A stretch of 64,000 nucleotides of DNA from positions 1-64,000 of the forward strand of contig JAFALA010000032.1 in the NCBI GenBank assembly GCA_019234815.1, read 5' to 3'. Each line of letters starts with the position of its first letter. The first letter of the stretch is position 1. A program made the translations under genes and the position numbers. The notes under the pieces were generated by a model, which saw only the letters and a list, made by a program, of their open reading frames with translations, did no database searches and was not told the origin of the DNA. Shown here piece by piece: positions 52,390 to 61,799 of this stretch. Source of the DNA: Burkholderiaceae bacterium. GTDB lineage: Bacteria; Pseudomonadota; Gammaproteobacteria; Burkholderiales; Burkholderiaceae_C.

Positions 52390-53265
52390 GTGAACACCCT
52401 GCACGCTCAAACCAACGCCGACCTGCACTGCCACTCCACGGTGTCGGACGGCACGCTCAGCCCCGAAGCGCTGGCGGCGCGCGCGCACGCCAACGGTGTC
52501 GAACTCTGGGCCCTGACGGATCACGACGAGGTCGGCGGTCAAGTCCGTGCGCGCGATGCGGCGCTGGCGATGGGCATGCCCTATCTCACCGGCTGCGAGA
52601 TCTCGGTCACCTTCGCCGGCCGCGTGGTGCATATCGTCGGGCTGGGTTTTGACGCCGACCATCCCGCGCTCGTCGAGGGCCTGCGCCGCACCCGCGGCGG
52701 CCGCGAAGCGCGTGCGCACGAGATGGCCGCCGGCCTGGCCCAGGCAGGCATTGCGGGCGCCTTCGAAGGCGCCCTGCGCTACGTCGGCAACCCCGACCTG
52801 ATCTCGCGCACCCACTTCGCACGCTTCCTGGTCGATGCCGGACATTGCCAGGACGTGCCGGAGGTGTTCAGACGCTTCCTGACCGAGGGCAGGCCCGGCT
52901 TCGTGCCGCACCGCTGGGCCACGCTGCACGACGCCGTGCATTGGATCACCGAGGCGGACGGCATCGCCGTCATCGCCCATCCGGCCCGCTACGACTTCAC
53001 GCCCACCGAGGAGTACGCCCTGATCACCGAGTTCATCGGGCACGGCGGCAGAGGCATCGAGGTCGTGACCGGCAGTCACACCGCGGCCGAGGCGCTCAAG
53101 TACACGGAGACCGCGCTGGAGTTCAATCTGCTGGCCTCGCGCGGCTCGGATTTCCACAGCCCCGACGAAAGCCACACCGACCTGGGCAAGCTTGCGCACC
53201 TGTCGGGACAGCTCACGCCGGTGTGGGAGGCGCTGGAATCGCGAATCCAGGTCGGCATCGCCTGA
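52390..53265 (+). CDS. PHP-domain phosphoesterase (RNase AM/YciV family)
   Basis: 291 residues from GTG 52390 (MNTLHAQTN); the track start is a TTG 11 codons earlier. PHP metal motifs are complete: ADLHCHSTVSDG, ALTDHDEVGG, GCEISV, IAHPARY, SRGSDFHSP. The family includes E. coli YciV/RNase AM (3',5'-nucleoside bisphosphate phosphatase and 5'-3' exoribonuclease). Directly follows recJ by 54 nt, so likely in the same operon. Confidence 0.9.
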   Translation: MNTLHAQTNADLHCHSTVSDGTLSPEALAARAHANGVELWALTDHDEVGGQVRARDAALAMGMPYLTGCEISVTFAGRVVHIVGLGFDADHPALVEGLRRTRGGREARAHEMAAGLAQAGIAGAFEGALRYVGNPDLISRTHFARFLVDAGHCQDVPEVFRRFLTEGRPGFVPHRWATLHDAVHWITEADGIAVIAHPARYDFTPTEEYALITEFIGHGGRGIEVVTGSHTAAEALKYTETALEFNLLASRGSDFHSPDESHTDLGKLAHLSGQLTPVWEALESRIQVGIA

Positions 53266-53300
53266 GCGCCGCGGCGGCCCGCGCCGCCTACACTGCGCGC

Positions 53301-55151
53301 ATGACCAGCACCACCAACATCCCGCTTCAGGCCCCCGCGCTGCCGACCAACCCGGCGGCGCAGGGTTCCGCATCCCAGCGCGCCAAGGCCAATCCCAAAG
53401 CCTTGTCCGGGCTCTGGCCCTTTCTGCGGCCTTATCGGACGCGCATCGCCTTGGCCGGGGTGTTCCTGATCCTGGCGGCGCTCACCACCCTGGTGTTCCC
53501 GGTGGCGCTGAAGAACCTGATCGACCAGGGCTTCATCTCCGCCTCGCCGGGCGACCGGGTCATGGCGCTGCGGCCCTACTTCCTGGCCCTGTTTGGCGTC
53601 GGCGTGGCGCTGGGCGTGTTTTCGGCCTCGCGCTTCTATGTGGTCACCTGGCTGGGCGAGCGCGTCACCGCCGACCTGCGCAACGCGGTCTACGCGCACG
53701 TGCTGCAGCAAAGCCCCGAGTTCTTCGAAACCACCCAGACCGGCGAGGTGCTGAGCCGCATCACCACCGACACCACCGTCGTGCAGACCGTGGTCGGCTC
53801 CAGCCTGTCGATGGGCCTGCGCAACAGCGTCATGGGTCTGGGCGCCATGGTCATGCTGGTGATCACCAACCCCTACGTGATGGGCCAGGTGATGGGCATC
53901 CTGGTGCTGGTGGTGCTGCCGGCGCTGTACTTCGGCCGCCGCGTGCGGCGCCTGAGCCGCGCCAGCCAGGACCGCGTGGCCGACACCAGCGCCATCGCGG
54001 CCGAAGTGCTGAACGCCGTCGCCGTGGTGCAGAGCTACACACAGGAGCGCGCCGAATCCGCGCGCTTTTCACAGGCCAGCGAATCCGCTTTCGACACGGC
54101 CTTGCGCCGCACCCGCATGCGCTCGGTGCTGGTGGCCTTCCTGATCAGCGCCGTGTTCGGCGCGCTGCTGTGGGGTCTTTACCAGGGCACGCAGGCCGTG
54201 CTGGCCGGACGCATCACGGCCGGGCACCTGGGCGAGTCGATCGTCTACGTGACCCTGCTGGTCAGCAGCGTGGCCGTGCTGGCCGAGGTCTGGGGCGACG
54301 TGCTGCGCGCCGCGGGCGCCACCGAGCGCCTGATGGAGCTGCTGGCGGCACGCTCGCCGGTGGCCGAACCCGCCCAGCCCCAGCCCTTGCCGACCACCCA
54401 GGGCGGCTCCAGCCTGAGCCTGCATCACGCCCTGTTCCACTACCCCTCTCGGCCTGACCAGGCGGCGCTGCAGGACTTCGACCTCGACCTGCGCCCAGGC
54501 GAAACCGTTGCCCTGGTCGGCCCCAGCGGCGCCGGCAAAAGCACGGTGTTCCAGCTGCTGCTGCGTTTCTACGACCTGCAATCGGGCGAGATCCGGCTCG
54601 ACGGCCATCCGCTGACCACCCTGGCGCTCAAGGACTTGCGCCAGCGCATCGGCCTGGTGCCGCAGGACAGCGTGATCTTCTCGACCAACGCCATCGAGAA
54701 CATCCGCTATGGCCGCCCCGAGGCGAGCGACGAGGAAGTCATCGAGGCCGCCAAGGCCGCGTTTGCCCACGATTTCCTCATGCGCCTGCCGCAGGGCTAC
54801 CAGACCTTCCTGGGCGAGCGCGGCGTGCGCCTGTCCGGCGGGCAACGCCAGCGCATCAGCATCGCCCGCGCCATCCTGAAGAATCCGCCCTTGCTGCTGC
54901 TCGACGAAGCCACCAGCGCGCTCGATGCCGAAAGCGAACGCATGGTGCAAGCCGCATTGGACCGCGCCATGCAAGGCCGCAGCACGCTGGTGATCGCGCA
55001 TCGGCTCGCCACCGTGCAACGCGCCGACCGCATCGTCGTGATGGACCATGGCCGCATCGTCGAACAGGGCCGGCACGCCGACCTGGTCGCCCAGGGCGGC
55101 CTGTATGCGCGGCTGGCAGCGCTGCAGTTCGATACGGCGGCATTCCACTAA
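53301..55151 (+). CDS. ABC transporter, fused TM-ATPase (MsbA-like exporter)
   Basis: 616 residues from MTSTTNIPLQ; the 152 codons upstream in the track are shadow of the PHP gene. Six-TM ABC exporter domain at about 45-330 (VFFETTQTGEVLSRITTDT is the coupling-helix area), NBD at about 375-610: Walker A VGPSGAGKST, signature LSGGQRQRISIARAIL, Walker B LLLLDEATSALD, H-loop IAHRL. Half-transporter, dimerises. Lipids or hydrophobic drugs are the usual cargo. Confidence 0.92.
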   Translation: MTSTTNIPLQAPALPTNPAAQGSASQRAKANPKALSGLWPFLRPYRTRIALAGVFLILAALTTLVFPVALKNLIDQGFISASPGDRVMALRPYFLALFGVGVALGVFSASRFYVVTWLGERVTADLRNAVYAHVLQQSPEFFETTQTGEVLSRITTDTTVVQTVVGSSLSMGLRNSVMGLGAMVMLVITNPYVMGQVMGILVLVVLPALYFGRRVRRLSRASQDRVADTSAIAAEVLNAVAVVQSYTQERAESARFSQASESAFDTALRRTRMRSVLVAFLISAVFGALLWGLYQGTQAVLAGRITAGHLGESIVYVTLLVSSVAVLAEVWGDVLRAAGATERLMELLAARSPVAEPAQPQPLPTTQGGSSLSLHHALFHYPSRPDQAALQDFDLDLRPGETVALVGPSGAGKSTVFQLLLRFYDLQSGEIRLDGHPLTTLALKDLRQRIGLVPQDSVIFSTNAIENIRYGRPEASDEEVIEAAKAAFAHDFLMRLPQGYQTFLGERGVRLSGGQRQRISIARAILKNPPLLLLDEATSALDAESERMVQAALDRAMQGRSTLVIAHRLATVQRADRIVVMDHGRIVEQGRHADLVAQGGLYARLAALQFDTAAFH

Positions 55152-55163
55152 ACTTGCGCCCCT

Positions 55164-55988
55164 ATGAGCAGCAGCACCCTTTCACGTCCCATCCGTTCCC
55201 AGTATGAAGACTTCATGCGCCATGTCTTCGAGACCGGCGTGCACAAGGGCGACCGCACCGGCACCGGCACGCGCAGCGTGTTCGGCCACCAGATGCGCTT
55301 CGACCTGAGCGAAGGCTTTCCGCTCGTCACGACCAAGAAGGTGCACCTCAAGTCCATCATCCTGGAACTGCTGTGGTTCCTGCGCGGCGACTCGAACGTC
55401 AAGTGGCTGCAGGAACGCGGTTGCACGATCTGGGACGAATGGGCCCGCGAAGACGGCGACCTGGGGCCCGTCTACGGCGTGCAATGGCGCAGCTGGCCCA
55501 CGCCGGACGGCGGGTACATCGACCAGATCTCCGAAGTCGTCCAGCAGCTCAAGACGCAGCCCAACTCGCGCCGCATCATCGTCTCGGCCTGGAACGTGGC
55601 CGAGCTGTCCAAGATGGCGCTGATGCCCTGCCACGCCTTCTTCCAGTTCTACGTGGCGCAGGGCAAGCTGTCGTGCCAGCTGTACCAGCGCAGCGCCGAC
55701 ATCTTCCTGGGCGTGCCTTTCAACATCGCCAGCTACGCGCTGCTGACCCACATGCTCGCGCAGCAGTGCGACCTGGAGGTGGGCGACTTCATCTGGACAG
55801 GCGGCGACTGCCACATCTACAGCAACCACTTCGAGCAGGTGCAGACGCAGCTGAGCCGCGCGCCGCACCCCTACCCGACGCTGCACATCAAGCGCCGGCC
55901 CGCCAGCATCTTCGAGTACGAATTCGAGGACTTCGATGTGCAGGATTACCAGCACCACCCCGCCATCAAGGCGCCGGTGGCTGTTTGA
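55164..55988 (+). CDS. thyA: Thymidylate synthase
   Basis: 274 residues. [53 protein letters not shown] at the N-terminus, catalytic Cys in [12 protein letters not shown], dUMP-binding [26 protein letters not shown]. Converts dUMP to dTMP with methylene-tetrahydrofolate, giving dihydrofolate for the next enzyme. Paired with folA. Confidence 0.98.
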   Translation: MSSSTLSRPIRSQYEDFMRHVFETGVHKGDRTGTGTRSVFGHQMRFDLSEGFPLVTTKKVHLKSIILELLWFLRGDSNVKWLQERGCTIWDEWAREDGDLGPVYGVQWRSWPTPDGGYIDQISEVVQQLKTQPNSRRIIVSAWNVAELSKMALMPCHAFFQFYVAQGKLSCQLYQRSADIFLGVPFNIASYALLTHMLAQQCDLEVGDFIWTGGDCHIYSNHFEQVQTQLSRAPHPYPTLHIKRRPASIFEYEFEDFDVQDYQHHPAIKAPVAV

Positions 55989-56010
55989 CGCCGAGTCTGA
56001 CGCCGATTGA

Positions 56011-56523
56011 ATGTGTAAAGTCACCTTGATTGCCGCCCTGGCGCGGCACCGGGCCATCGGTCACGACAACGAACTGCTGGCCCGCCTTCCCGAGGACATG
56101 GCGCACTTCAAGGCGCTGACCTTGAAGCACACCATCATCATGGGCCGCAAGACCTGGGATTCGATTCCCGCCAGGTTCCGGCCTTTGGTGGAGCGCCGCA
56201 ACATCGTGCTGTCGCGCCAGAAGGGCTTGAGCCTGCCGGGCGCCGAGGTGTTCGATTCGCTGGACGCCGCGCTGCGCGCCTGTGCCGGTGAAGACGAGGT
56301 CTTCGTGATGGGCGGCGCGCAGATCTATGAGCAGGCGCTGGGCCGCGCTGACCGCCTGGCCTTGACGCTGATCGAAGCAGAATTCGAGGCCGACGCCTTC
56401 TTCCCCGACTACAGCGGCATGGGATTCATCGAAACCTCGCGCCAGACCCAGCACAGCCCGGCCTCGCGCGGACATGGCTGGGACTTCCATTTCGTGCGCC
56501 TGGAACGCCGTCCCGCCGCCTGA
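56011..56523 (+). CDS. folA: Dihydrofolate reductase
   Basis: 170 residues. VTLIAALARHRAIGHDNELLARLPEDMAHFKALTLKHTIIMGRKTWDSI is a textbook DHFR start with Asp/Glu catalytic residue (PEDM), GGAQIYEQAL in the middle. Regenerates tetrahydrofolate after thymidylate synthase. Starts 22 nt after thyA. Confidence 0.98.
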   Translation: MCKVTLIAALARHRAIGHDNELLARLPEDMAHFKALTLKHTIIMGRKTWDSIPARFRPLVERRNIVLSRQKGLSLPGAEVFDSLDAALRACAGEDEVFVMGGAQIYEQALGRADRLALTLIEAEFEADAFFPDYSGMGFIETSRQTQHSPASRGHGWDFHFVRLERRPAA

Positions 56524-56547
56524 CCACCTCTTTTCAAGGAGCCCCCC

Positions 56548-57126
56548 ATGTCCGAAGACGGATTCCACGTTCACGGCCCCCACGACCACGAACTCGAACA
56601 CGCCGCCGAGCACGAACCCAAGGGCATGGCCGGCCAACTGGCCGTGCTGACGGCCATCCTGGCCACGGTCGGCGCCATGTTCGCCTACATGGGCGGCGCC
56701 ACGCAGGCCAACGCGATGCTCTACAAGAACAACGCGGCCATCAAGAAGACCGAAGCGTCCAACCAGTGGAACTATTACCAGTCAAAGGGCAACAAGCAGA
56801 ACCTTGCCGAACTGGCGTCCGCGCTGGTGTCGAGCGACGAAAAAAAAGCGCACTACCTCGCGGAGGTAGAGCGCTACAAGCAAGAGAAAGTCGACATCAA
56901 GGAAAAAGCGGACAAGCTAGAAGCTGAAGTCCTCGACTGGGACCAGCAAAGCGACGAGCAGATGCATCTGCATCACCGCTGGGCCCAGGCCACCACCATC
57001 CTGCAAGTGGCGATCGCCGTGGCCGCGATTGCCCTGCTGACCCGACGACGCTGGATGGAATGGGCCACGGTAGGCCTCGGCGTCGTCGGCGTGGCGACCG
57101 GCATCGTCGCCTGGTTCCATCTCTGA
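56548..57126 (+). CDS. DUF4337 family membrane protein
   Basis: 192 residues. TM near the N-terminus (QLAVLTAILATVGAMFAYMGG), a coiled-coil central part with NNAAIKKTEASNQWNYYQSKG and a C-terminal double TM (TILQVAIAVAAIALLT, WATVGLGVVGVATGIVAWF). N-terminal His/Glu patch (HVHGPHDHELEHAAEHE). The pattern matches DUF4337; function unknown. Strong Shine-Dalgarno (AAGGAG) before the ATG. Convergent with htrA. Confidence 0.88.
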   Translation: MSEDGFHVHGPHDHELEHAAEHEPKGMAGQLAVLTAILATVGAMFAYMGGATQANAMLYKNNAAIKKTEASNQWNYYQSKGNKQNLAELASALVSSDEKKAHYLAEVERYKQEKVDIKEKADKLEAEVLDWDQQSDEQMHLHHRWAQATTILQVAIAVAAIALLTRRRWMEWATVGLGVVGVATGIVAWFHL

Positions 57127-57167
57127 AACCCGGCGGCAAAGCCGGCCGGCTCACACTCGGTTCAAAC

Positions 57168-58784
57168 TCAATTCAAGCGGACGGGGATGAAGATCCGGTC
57201 ATTCCCGCGTTGCAGCAGCAGCGCCACCGACTTGGGCGATGCAGCCACCACGGCCTTGACCTGATCGACACTGGTGACCGGCGTGCCGTTCACGGCCAGC
57301 AGCACGTCGCCGGCGCGCACGCCCGCCATCGCCGACGGACCGCTGGCATCCTCGATCAGCAGGCCATTGCGAATGCCTGACTCGCGCTGCTCCTGCGGCT
57401 GCAGCGCCCGCAGAGTCAAGCCCAGCTTGCCCTGCGGCGCACCGCCTTCGTCGTCGTTGGCCTGCTTCTCGGACTTGTCGTTGGCATCACCGAGCTTGGC
57501 GCTGAGTTCCTCGCGCTTGCCCTGGCGCCAGATTTCCAGCTTGACGCGCTCGCCCGGCTGCATCTGGCCCAACATGGCCGGCAGGTCGCTGCTGGCCACG
57601 ATGATCTCGCCATTGAGCTTCAGGATCACATCGCCAGCCTTCAGGCCGGCCTTGGCGGCGGGACCGCCCTCTTCCACGTTGGACACCAGGGCGCCTTCTG
57701 GCTTGTCGAGCTTGAAGGAGTCGGCAAAGGTCTGGTTGACATCCTGGATGGTCACGCCCAGGCGCGCATGCTGGACCTTGCCGCCCGACTCGATCTGCTG
57801 CCGCACCTTGTTGGCGACTTCGATCGGAATCGCAAACGACAGGCCCTGGTAGCCGCCGGTCTGGCTGTAGATCTGCGAGTTGATGCCCACCACCTCGCCG
57901 CGCGCATTGAACAGCGGGCCGCCCGAATTGCCCGGGTTCACGGCCACGTCGGTCTGGATGAAAGGCACGAAGTTTTCCTGCGGCAGCGCACGGCCCTTGG
58001 CGCTGACCACGCCGGCGCTCACGCTGTTCTCGAAGCCGAACGGCGAACCGATCGCCAGCACCCATTCGCCGACGCGCAGGTTCTTGGTACTGCCCAGCGT
58101 CACCACGGGCAGGCCCTTGGCCTCGATCTTGAGCACGGCCACATCGGTCTTGGGGTCGCTGCCCAGCACCTTGGCGCGGAACTCGCGCCGGTCCGTCAGC
58201 TTGACGGTGACTTCCTGCGCATCGCGCACCACATGGGCATTGGTCAGGATCACGCCGTCGGCGCTGACGATAAAGCCCGAGCCCTGCCCGTGAATGGCGC
58301 GCTCGCCGCCGCCCTGGCCTCCTTGGCCATTGGGGCCGCCAGGGATCTGGAAACGGCGGAAGAATTCGAAGAAGGGGTCGTCCGGATCGATCTGCGGCAT
58401 GGGGCCGCGACGCTGCGCCTTGACCGTGCCCATCACGCTGACATTCACCACCGCCGCGCCATGACGCGCCGCGATCTCGGCAAAGTCGGGGAAGCTGGCG
58501 GCAGGCGCCACCGGAGCTTGCGTGGCCGGCGCAGCCGGTGTTGAAGTCGTGGGCGCCGGAGTCGTGTTGAGCGCCACGTTCTGCGGTGCGCTGCCGGCAT
58601 CTGACGTGCTCGCGCTCGGTGCTACGGCTGTGGAAGACGTACGCACCACATCGGCGGCGTGCAATGCGCCAGCCCCGCCTGCCGCGCCCAGCACGCCCGC
58701 CGCCACCAGGGCCCAGACCAGCTTGCGAGCCGGAATCATGGTTTCGGCGCGGGATTGCTTCGAAAAGTCCTGCTGTTGATCCAT
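57168..58784 (-). CDS. Periplasmic serine protease, HtrA/DegP (Do) family
   Basis: 538 residues from MDQQQDFSKQSRAET, which has GGAG 5 nt upstream. TM anchor at about 22-45, then a low-complexity Ala/Thr/Pro linker, a trypsin-like domain with His in LTNAHVVRDAQ, Asp in KTDVAVLKI and Ser in NPGNSGGPLF, and two PDZ domains. Quality-control protease for the envelope. A 73-bp gap before the histidine-kinase gene contains a CTTAG-N6-CTTAA box, so it is likely under that two-component system as well as possibly cotranscribed with it. Confidence 0.95.
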   Translation of the reverse strand: MDQQQDFSKQSRAETMIPARKLVWALVAAGVLGAAGGAGALHAADVVRTSSTAVAPSASTSDAGSAPQNVALNTTPAPTTSTPAAPATQAPVAPAASFPDFAEIAARHGAAVVNVSVMGTVKAQRRGPMPQIDPDDPFFEFFRRFQIPGGPNGQGGQGGGERAIHGQGSGFIVSADGVILTNAHVVRDAQEVTVKLTDRREFRAKVLGSDPKTDVAVLKIEAKGLPVVTLGSTKNLRVGEWVLAIGSPFGFENSVSAGVVSAKGRALPQENFVPFIQTDVAVNPGNSGGPLFNARGEVVGINSQIYSQTGGYQGLSFAIPIEVANKVRQQIESGGKVQHARLGVTIQDVNQTFADSFKLDKPEGALVSNVEEGGPAAKAGLKAGDVILKLNGEIIVASSDLPAMLGQMQPGERVKLEIWRQGKREELSAKLGDANDKSEKQANDDEGGAPQGKLGLTLRALQPQEQRESGIRNGLLIEDASGPSAMAGVRAGDVLLAVNGTPVTSVDQVKAVVAASPKSVALLLQRGNDRIFIPVRLN

Positions 58785-58834
58785 ACGTTCTCCAGAGTCA
58801 AGAATCAAACATGCTGCAACTATGCGCGGCGAGA

Positions 58835-58851
58835 CTTAGACGTCGCTTAAT
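58835..58851 (-). promoter_or_regulatory. CTTAG-N6-CTTAA box upstream of htrA
   Basis: Reads CTTAG-ACGTCG-CTTAAT on the plus strand; on the minus (transcribed) strand it is ATTAAG-N5-TCTAAG, close to the PmrA/QseB-type consensus YTTAAK-N5-YTTAAK. It ends 51 bp before the htrA start. The same spacing and half-sites occur at 60948-60964. Confidence 0.6.
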
Positions 58852-58856
58852 CCAAT

Positions 58857-60239
58857 TCATGCCTGGACTGGAAACACGATGCGGACCCACAAGCCGCCCA
58901 AGGTCGGCGACCGGTCCAGCGTGATCGTCGCCCCATGGCTGTCTGCGATCGCCCTGACGATGGCCAGCCCCAGGCCGCTGCCCTGAGCACCCGCCAGCGC
59001 CGTGGTCTCGGGACTGCGATAGAAACGGTCGAACACGCGCTCGCGCTCGGCGCTGGCAATGCCGGGGCCGCTGTCTTCGACGCAGAGCACCACGGTCCGC
59101 GAGCCTTCAGAACGCAGGCTCAGGTCCACGTGTCCGCCCGCAGGCGTGTATTTGATGGCGTTGTCCAGCAGGTTGCGGATCAGCATGGCCAGGCTTTCGG
59201 ATTGCCCGCGAACCTGTGCCGCGTCGCATCGGCCCAGGCCCAGGTCGATGCCCTTGGCGCCGGCCGCATCGGCAACGGCCACCACGGCGTCGCGGCACAA
59301 GGCGTCCAACGCGACATCATGAGCGCCCAGCACCGCCAGGCTGCGCCCCTCCTGGCGTGCGAGGGCGAGCAGTTGATCCACCAGATGGCTGGCGCGGTCT
59401 ATTCCCTTGGCCAATCGTGCAGCCGCTTGCGCCTGCTCTTGCGCATCTGTGGCTCGTTGCAGACCTTGCAACTGCAGCTTGAGCGCCGTCAGGGGCGAGC
59501 GCAGTTCATGCGCCGCGTCGGCCACGAAATGCTGCTGCGCCTCGAAGGCACCCGCGACGCGATGCAGCAGAGCATTGAACTCCGCCACCAGTGGGCCAAG
59601 CTCCGAGGGCATGTCGGCGGCGACCAGCGGCGCCAGATCATCGGCAGCACGGTTCGCGATCTGCTCGCGCACCCTGGACACCGGTTCCAGCGAATGGCTC
59701 ACCACCCACCAAACCACCACGCCCAGCAACGGCAGCATCAAGGCAATGGGCAGCACCGTGCGCCAGGCCAGCTCACCCGCCATGCGACGGCGCACGGCCA
59801 TGTCCTGCGCCACCTGTATCACCTGATAGGAGGTCTGCAAGGAAAAGACGCGGTACTGCCGGCCATAGGAGTCGACGTTGGAAAAACCCAGCACGGCACG
59901 TTGCGGCAGCAGGCCGCCCAGCGGCGACTCCAGCAGCGGCGAGCCGTCCAAGGCCCAGGCCTGCACCAGGAAATCAAACGGCTGCTTGTCGCCTCCCAGC
60001 GGCACCGACACCGTGCCGCTGCCGAAGCGCCCTTGCATCGAGAACGCCATCTGGCGCATGTGGTAGTCGAAAATCTCGTCGGTCTCGTGCAGCGCGTTGC
60101 GGTAAGCAATCAGGCCCTGAATCAGGGCCGCCACCGATACCGCGGCGATCAGGAAGATGATCAGCCGATAGCGCAGCGACAGCGGCATGCTGCGACGCCA
60201 CCAGTCGGCCAGGGCCGAGCGTTCCAGCGAAGCGCTCAT
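58857..60239 (-). CDS. Sensor histidine kinase (QseC/TctE/PmrB type)
   Basis: 460 residues from MSASLERSALADWW, overlapping the regulator stop as ATGA (track starts further upstream inside the regulator). TM1 (YRLIIFLIAAVSVAALIQGLIAY), periplasmic loop of about 150 residues, TM2 (TVLPIALMLPLLGVVVWWVV), HAMP, DHp with DAAHELRSPLTAL (phospho-His), N box NLLDNAIKYTP, G1 DSGPGIA, G2 GSGLGLAIV. All catalytic boxes intact. Confidence 0.94.
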   Translation of the reverse strand: MSASLERSALADWWRRSMPLSLRYRLIIFLIAAVSVAALIQGLIAYRNALHETDEIFDYHMRQMAFSMQGRFGSGTVSVPLGGDKQPFDFLVQAWALDGSPLLESPLGGLLPQRAVLGFSNVDSYGRQYRVFSLQTSYQVIQVAQDMAVRRRMAGELAWRTVLPIALMLPLLGVVVWWVVSHSLEPVSRVREQIANRAADDLAPLVAADMPSELGPLVAEFNALLHRVAGAFEAQQHFVADAAHELRSPLTALKLQLQGLQRATDAQEQAQAAARLAKGIDRASHLVDQLLALARQEGRSLAVLGAHDVALDALCRDAVVAVADAAGAKGIDLGLGRCDAAQVRGQSESLAMLIRNLLDNAIKYTPAGGHVDLSLRSEGSRTVVLCVEDSGPGIASAERERVFDRFYRSPETTALAGAQGSGLGLAIVRAIADSHGATITLDRSPTLGGLWVRIVFPVQA

Positions 60240-60895
60240 TCCTTGGGCACCCGATAGCCGACGCCGCGCACGTTCTGGATCAGCTCCGGCCCCAGCTTCT
60301 TGCGCAGGCCGTGGATGTAGACCTCCACCGCGTTGCTGCTGATCTCGTCCTTCCAGCTGTAGAGCTTTTCTTCCAGCTGCTGGCGCGACAGCACCAGGCC
60401 CGGTCGGGCCAGCAGCGGTTCCAGCACCGCCCATTCGCGCGCGGACAGGCTGACCGATTGACCCTGCACGCTGACCTCGCGGGTGGCCGGATTGACGCTC
60501 ACGCCCTTATGTTCGTAGACAGGCTCGGCCCGCCCGCTGGCGCGCCGCAGCAAGGCGCGGATGCGGGCCAGCAGTTCGTCCAGATCGAAAGGCTTGAGCA
60601 CGTAGTCGTCGGCACCGGCATCCAGGCCGGCAATGCGCTGCTCGACGGCGTCGCGCGCAGTCGAAATCAGCACTGGCACGGTCTTCTTCTGGGCTCGCAA
60701 GCCGCGCAGCACGCTCATGCCGTCGCGCTTGGGCAGGCCCAGGTCGAGAATCACCAGGTCGTATTGCTGCGCAGCCAAGGCGCCATCGGCCTGCTCGCCG
60801 TCGCGCACCCAATCGACCGCGTAGTGCTCGGCGCGCAAGAGGTCGAGCAATTGCTCGCCGATCATCAGATCGTCTTCCACCAACAAGAGTCGCAT
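60236..60895 (-). CDS. OmpR-family response regulator (QseB/PmrA type)
   Basis: 219 residues, the size of QseB/PmrA. Receiver: LLVEDDLMIGEQLLDLL, phospho-Asp in LVILDLGLPKRDG, Lys in DYVLKPFDLDELLARI. Winged helix: SLSAREWAVLEPLLARPGLVLSRQQLEEKLYS...SNAVEVYIHGLRKKLG. First gene of the two-component operon, overlapping its kinase. A direct-repeat box 53 bp upstream suggests autoregulation. Confidence 0.95.
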   Translation of the reverse strand: MRLLLVEDDLMIGEQLLDLLRAEHYAVDWVRDGEQADGALAAQQYDLVILDLGLPKRDGMSVLRGLRAQKKTVPVLISTARDAVEQRIAGLDAGADDYVLKPFDLDELLARIRALLRRASGRAEPVYEHKGVSVNPATREVSVQGQSVSLSAREWAVLEPLLARPGLVLSRQQLEEKLYSWKDEISSNAVEVYIHGLRKKLGPELIQNVRGVGYRVPKE

Positions 60896-60947
60896 GCAGC
60901 TGATCCTTCCCTGAACGGGAATTTTCGCCGATGCGAACCCCGCCGGA

Positions 60948-60964
60948 CTTAGTGCAGGCTTAAG
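60948..60964 (-). promoter_or_regulatory. CTTAG-N6-CTTAA box upstream of the response regulator
   Basis: CTTAG-TGCAGG-CTTAAG on the plus strand; read on the minus strand CTTAAG-CCTGC-ACTAAG, half-sites 5 bp apart. Located 53 bp before the regulator ATG, practically the same distance as the copy before htrA. Confidence 0.6.
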
Positions 60965-60987
60965 TCAGGACGCAGCACCCACGACAC

Positions 60988-61764
60988 TCAGGCTGGTGCG
61001 CCTGGCAATCCAGGGTAATACGCGCCTGTGGACATGCCACCGTCGACCGCCAGCTCAGCACCGTTGCAGTACGAGGCCTCGTCGCTCGCGAGAAACAGCG
61101 TGGCGCGGGCAATTTCTTCAGGCAAGCCCACGCGCTGCAGCGGCACTCCCGCATAGCGCTTGTTGACCTCTTCAAGCGTCTCACCCATGGGATTGGACAT
61201 CACGGTATTGACGCCGCCGGGATGGACCGAGTTGACCCGTACGCCAAGGTGTCCAAGCTCGAGTGCCGCTGTTTTCGTGAGGCCGCGCACCCCCCACTTG
61301 CTCGACACGTAGGCCGCAAGCGCGTTAACGCCACGCAGCCCATCCACAGAGGAGATATTGACGATGGAGCCTTTGCCTTGCGCCGTCATCAGCGGCGCAA
61401 TGGTTCGGATGCCCAGGAAGGTTCCCACCAGGTTGATCGACTGCGCGCGCTCGAAATCCTGCTTCTTCAGCGCAGTGATGCCCCCAAACACCAGCACGGC
61501 TGCGTTGTTCACGAGCGCGTCGACCCGCCCGAACTCGGCGATCACGAAATCAGCCACTCGCGCCCAGTCCTCCTCGTTCGATACATCCAGGCGAATGAAG
61601 CGCGCCGCTTCGCCAAGCTCGCGCGCGAGTGCCTCGCCTTCGGCTTCCAGCACATCCGCAATGACCACGCGCGCACCTTCTGCAACGAGCAGGCGGCAAG
61701 TCGTCGCACCCATGCCGCGCGCGCCTCCAGTCACGATTGCAACTTTTCCTTCCATGCGAGCCAT
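60988..61764 (-). CDS. SDR family oxidoreductase
   Basis: 258 residues from MARMEGKVAIVTGG, which has AAGGAA 6 nt upstream; a Met five codons earlier has none. Classical SDR: TGGARGMGATTCRLL (NAD(P) binding), NNAAVLVFGG, catalytic SS...YVSSKWG, and NSVHPGGVNTVMS. The GGARGMG start and overall sequence resemble the 3-alpha/20-beta-hydroxysteroid and related alcohol dehydrogenases. Same strand as two further SDRs and a SnoaL-like gene. Confidence 0.9.
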   Translation of the reverse strand: MARMEGKVAIVTGGARGMGATTCRLLVAEGARVVIADVLEAEGEALARELGEAARFIRLDVSNEEDWARVADFVIAEFGRVDALVNNAAVLVFGGITALKKQDFERAQSINLVGTFLGIRTIAPLMTAQGKGSIVNISSVDGLRGVNALAAYVSSKWGVRGLTKTAALELGHLGVRVNSVHPGGVNTVMSNPMGETLEEVNKRYAGVPLQRVGLPEEIARATLFLASDEASYCNGAELAVDGGMSTGAYYPGLPGAPA

Positions 61765-61799
61765 TTCTGTTCCTTTCATTCAAAGAAGCGACAGTCCGC

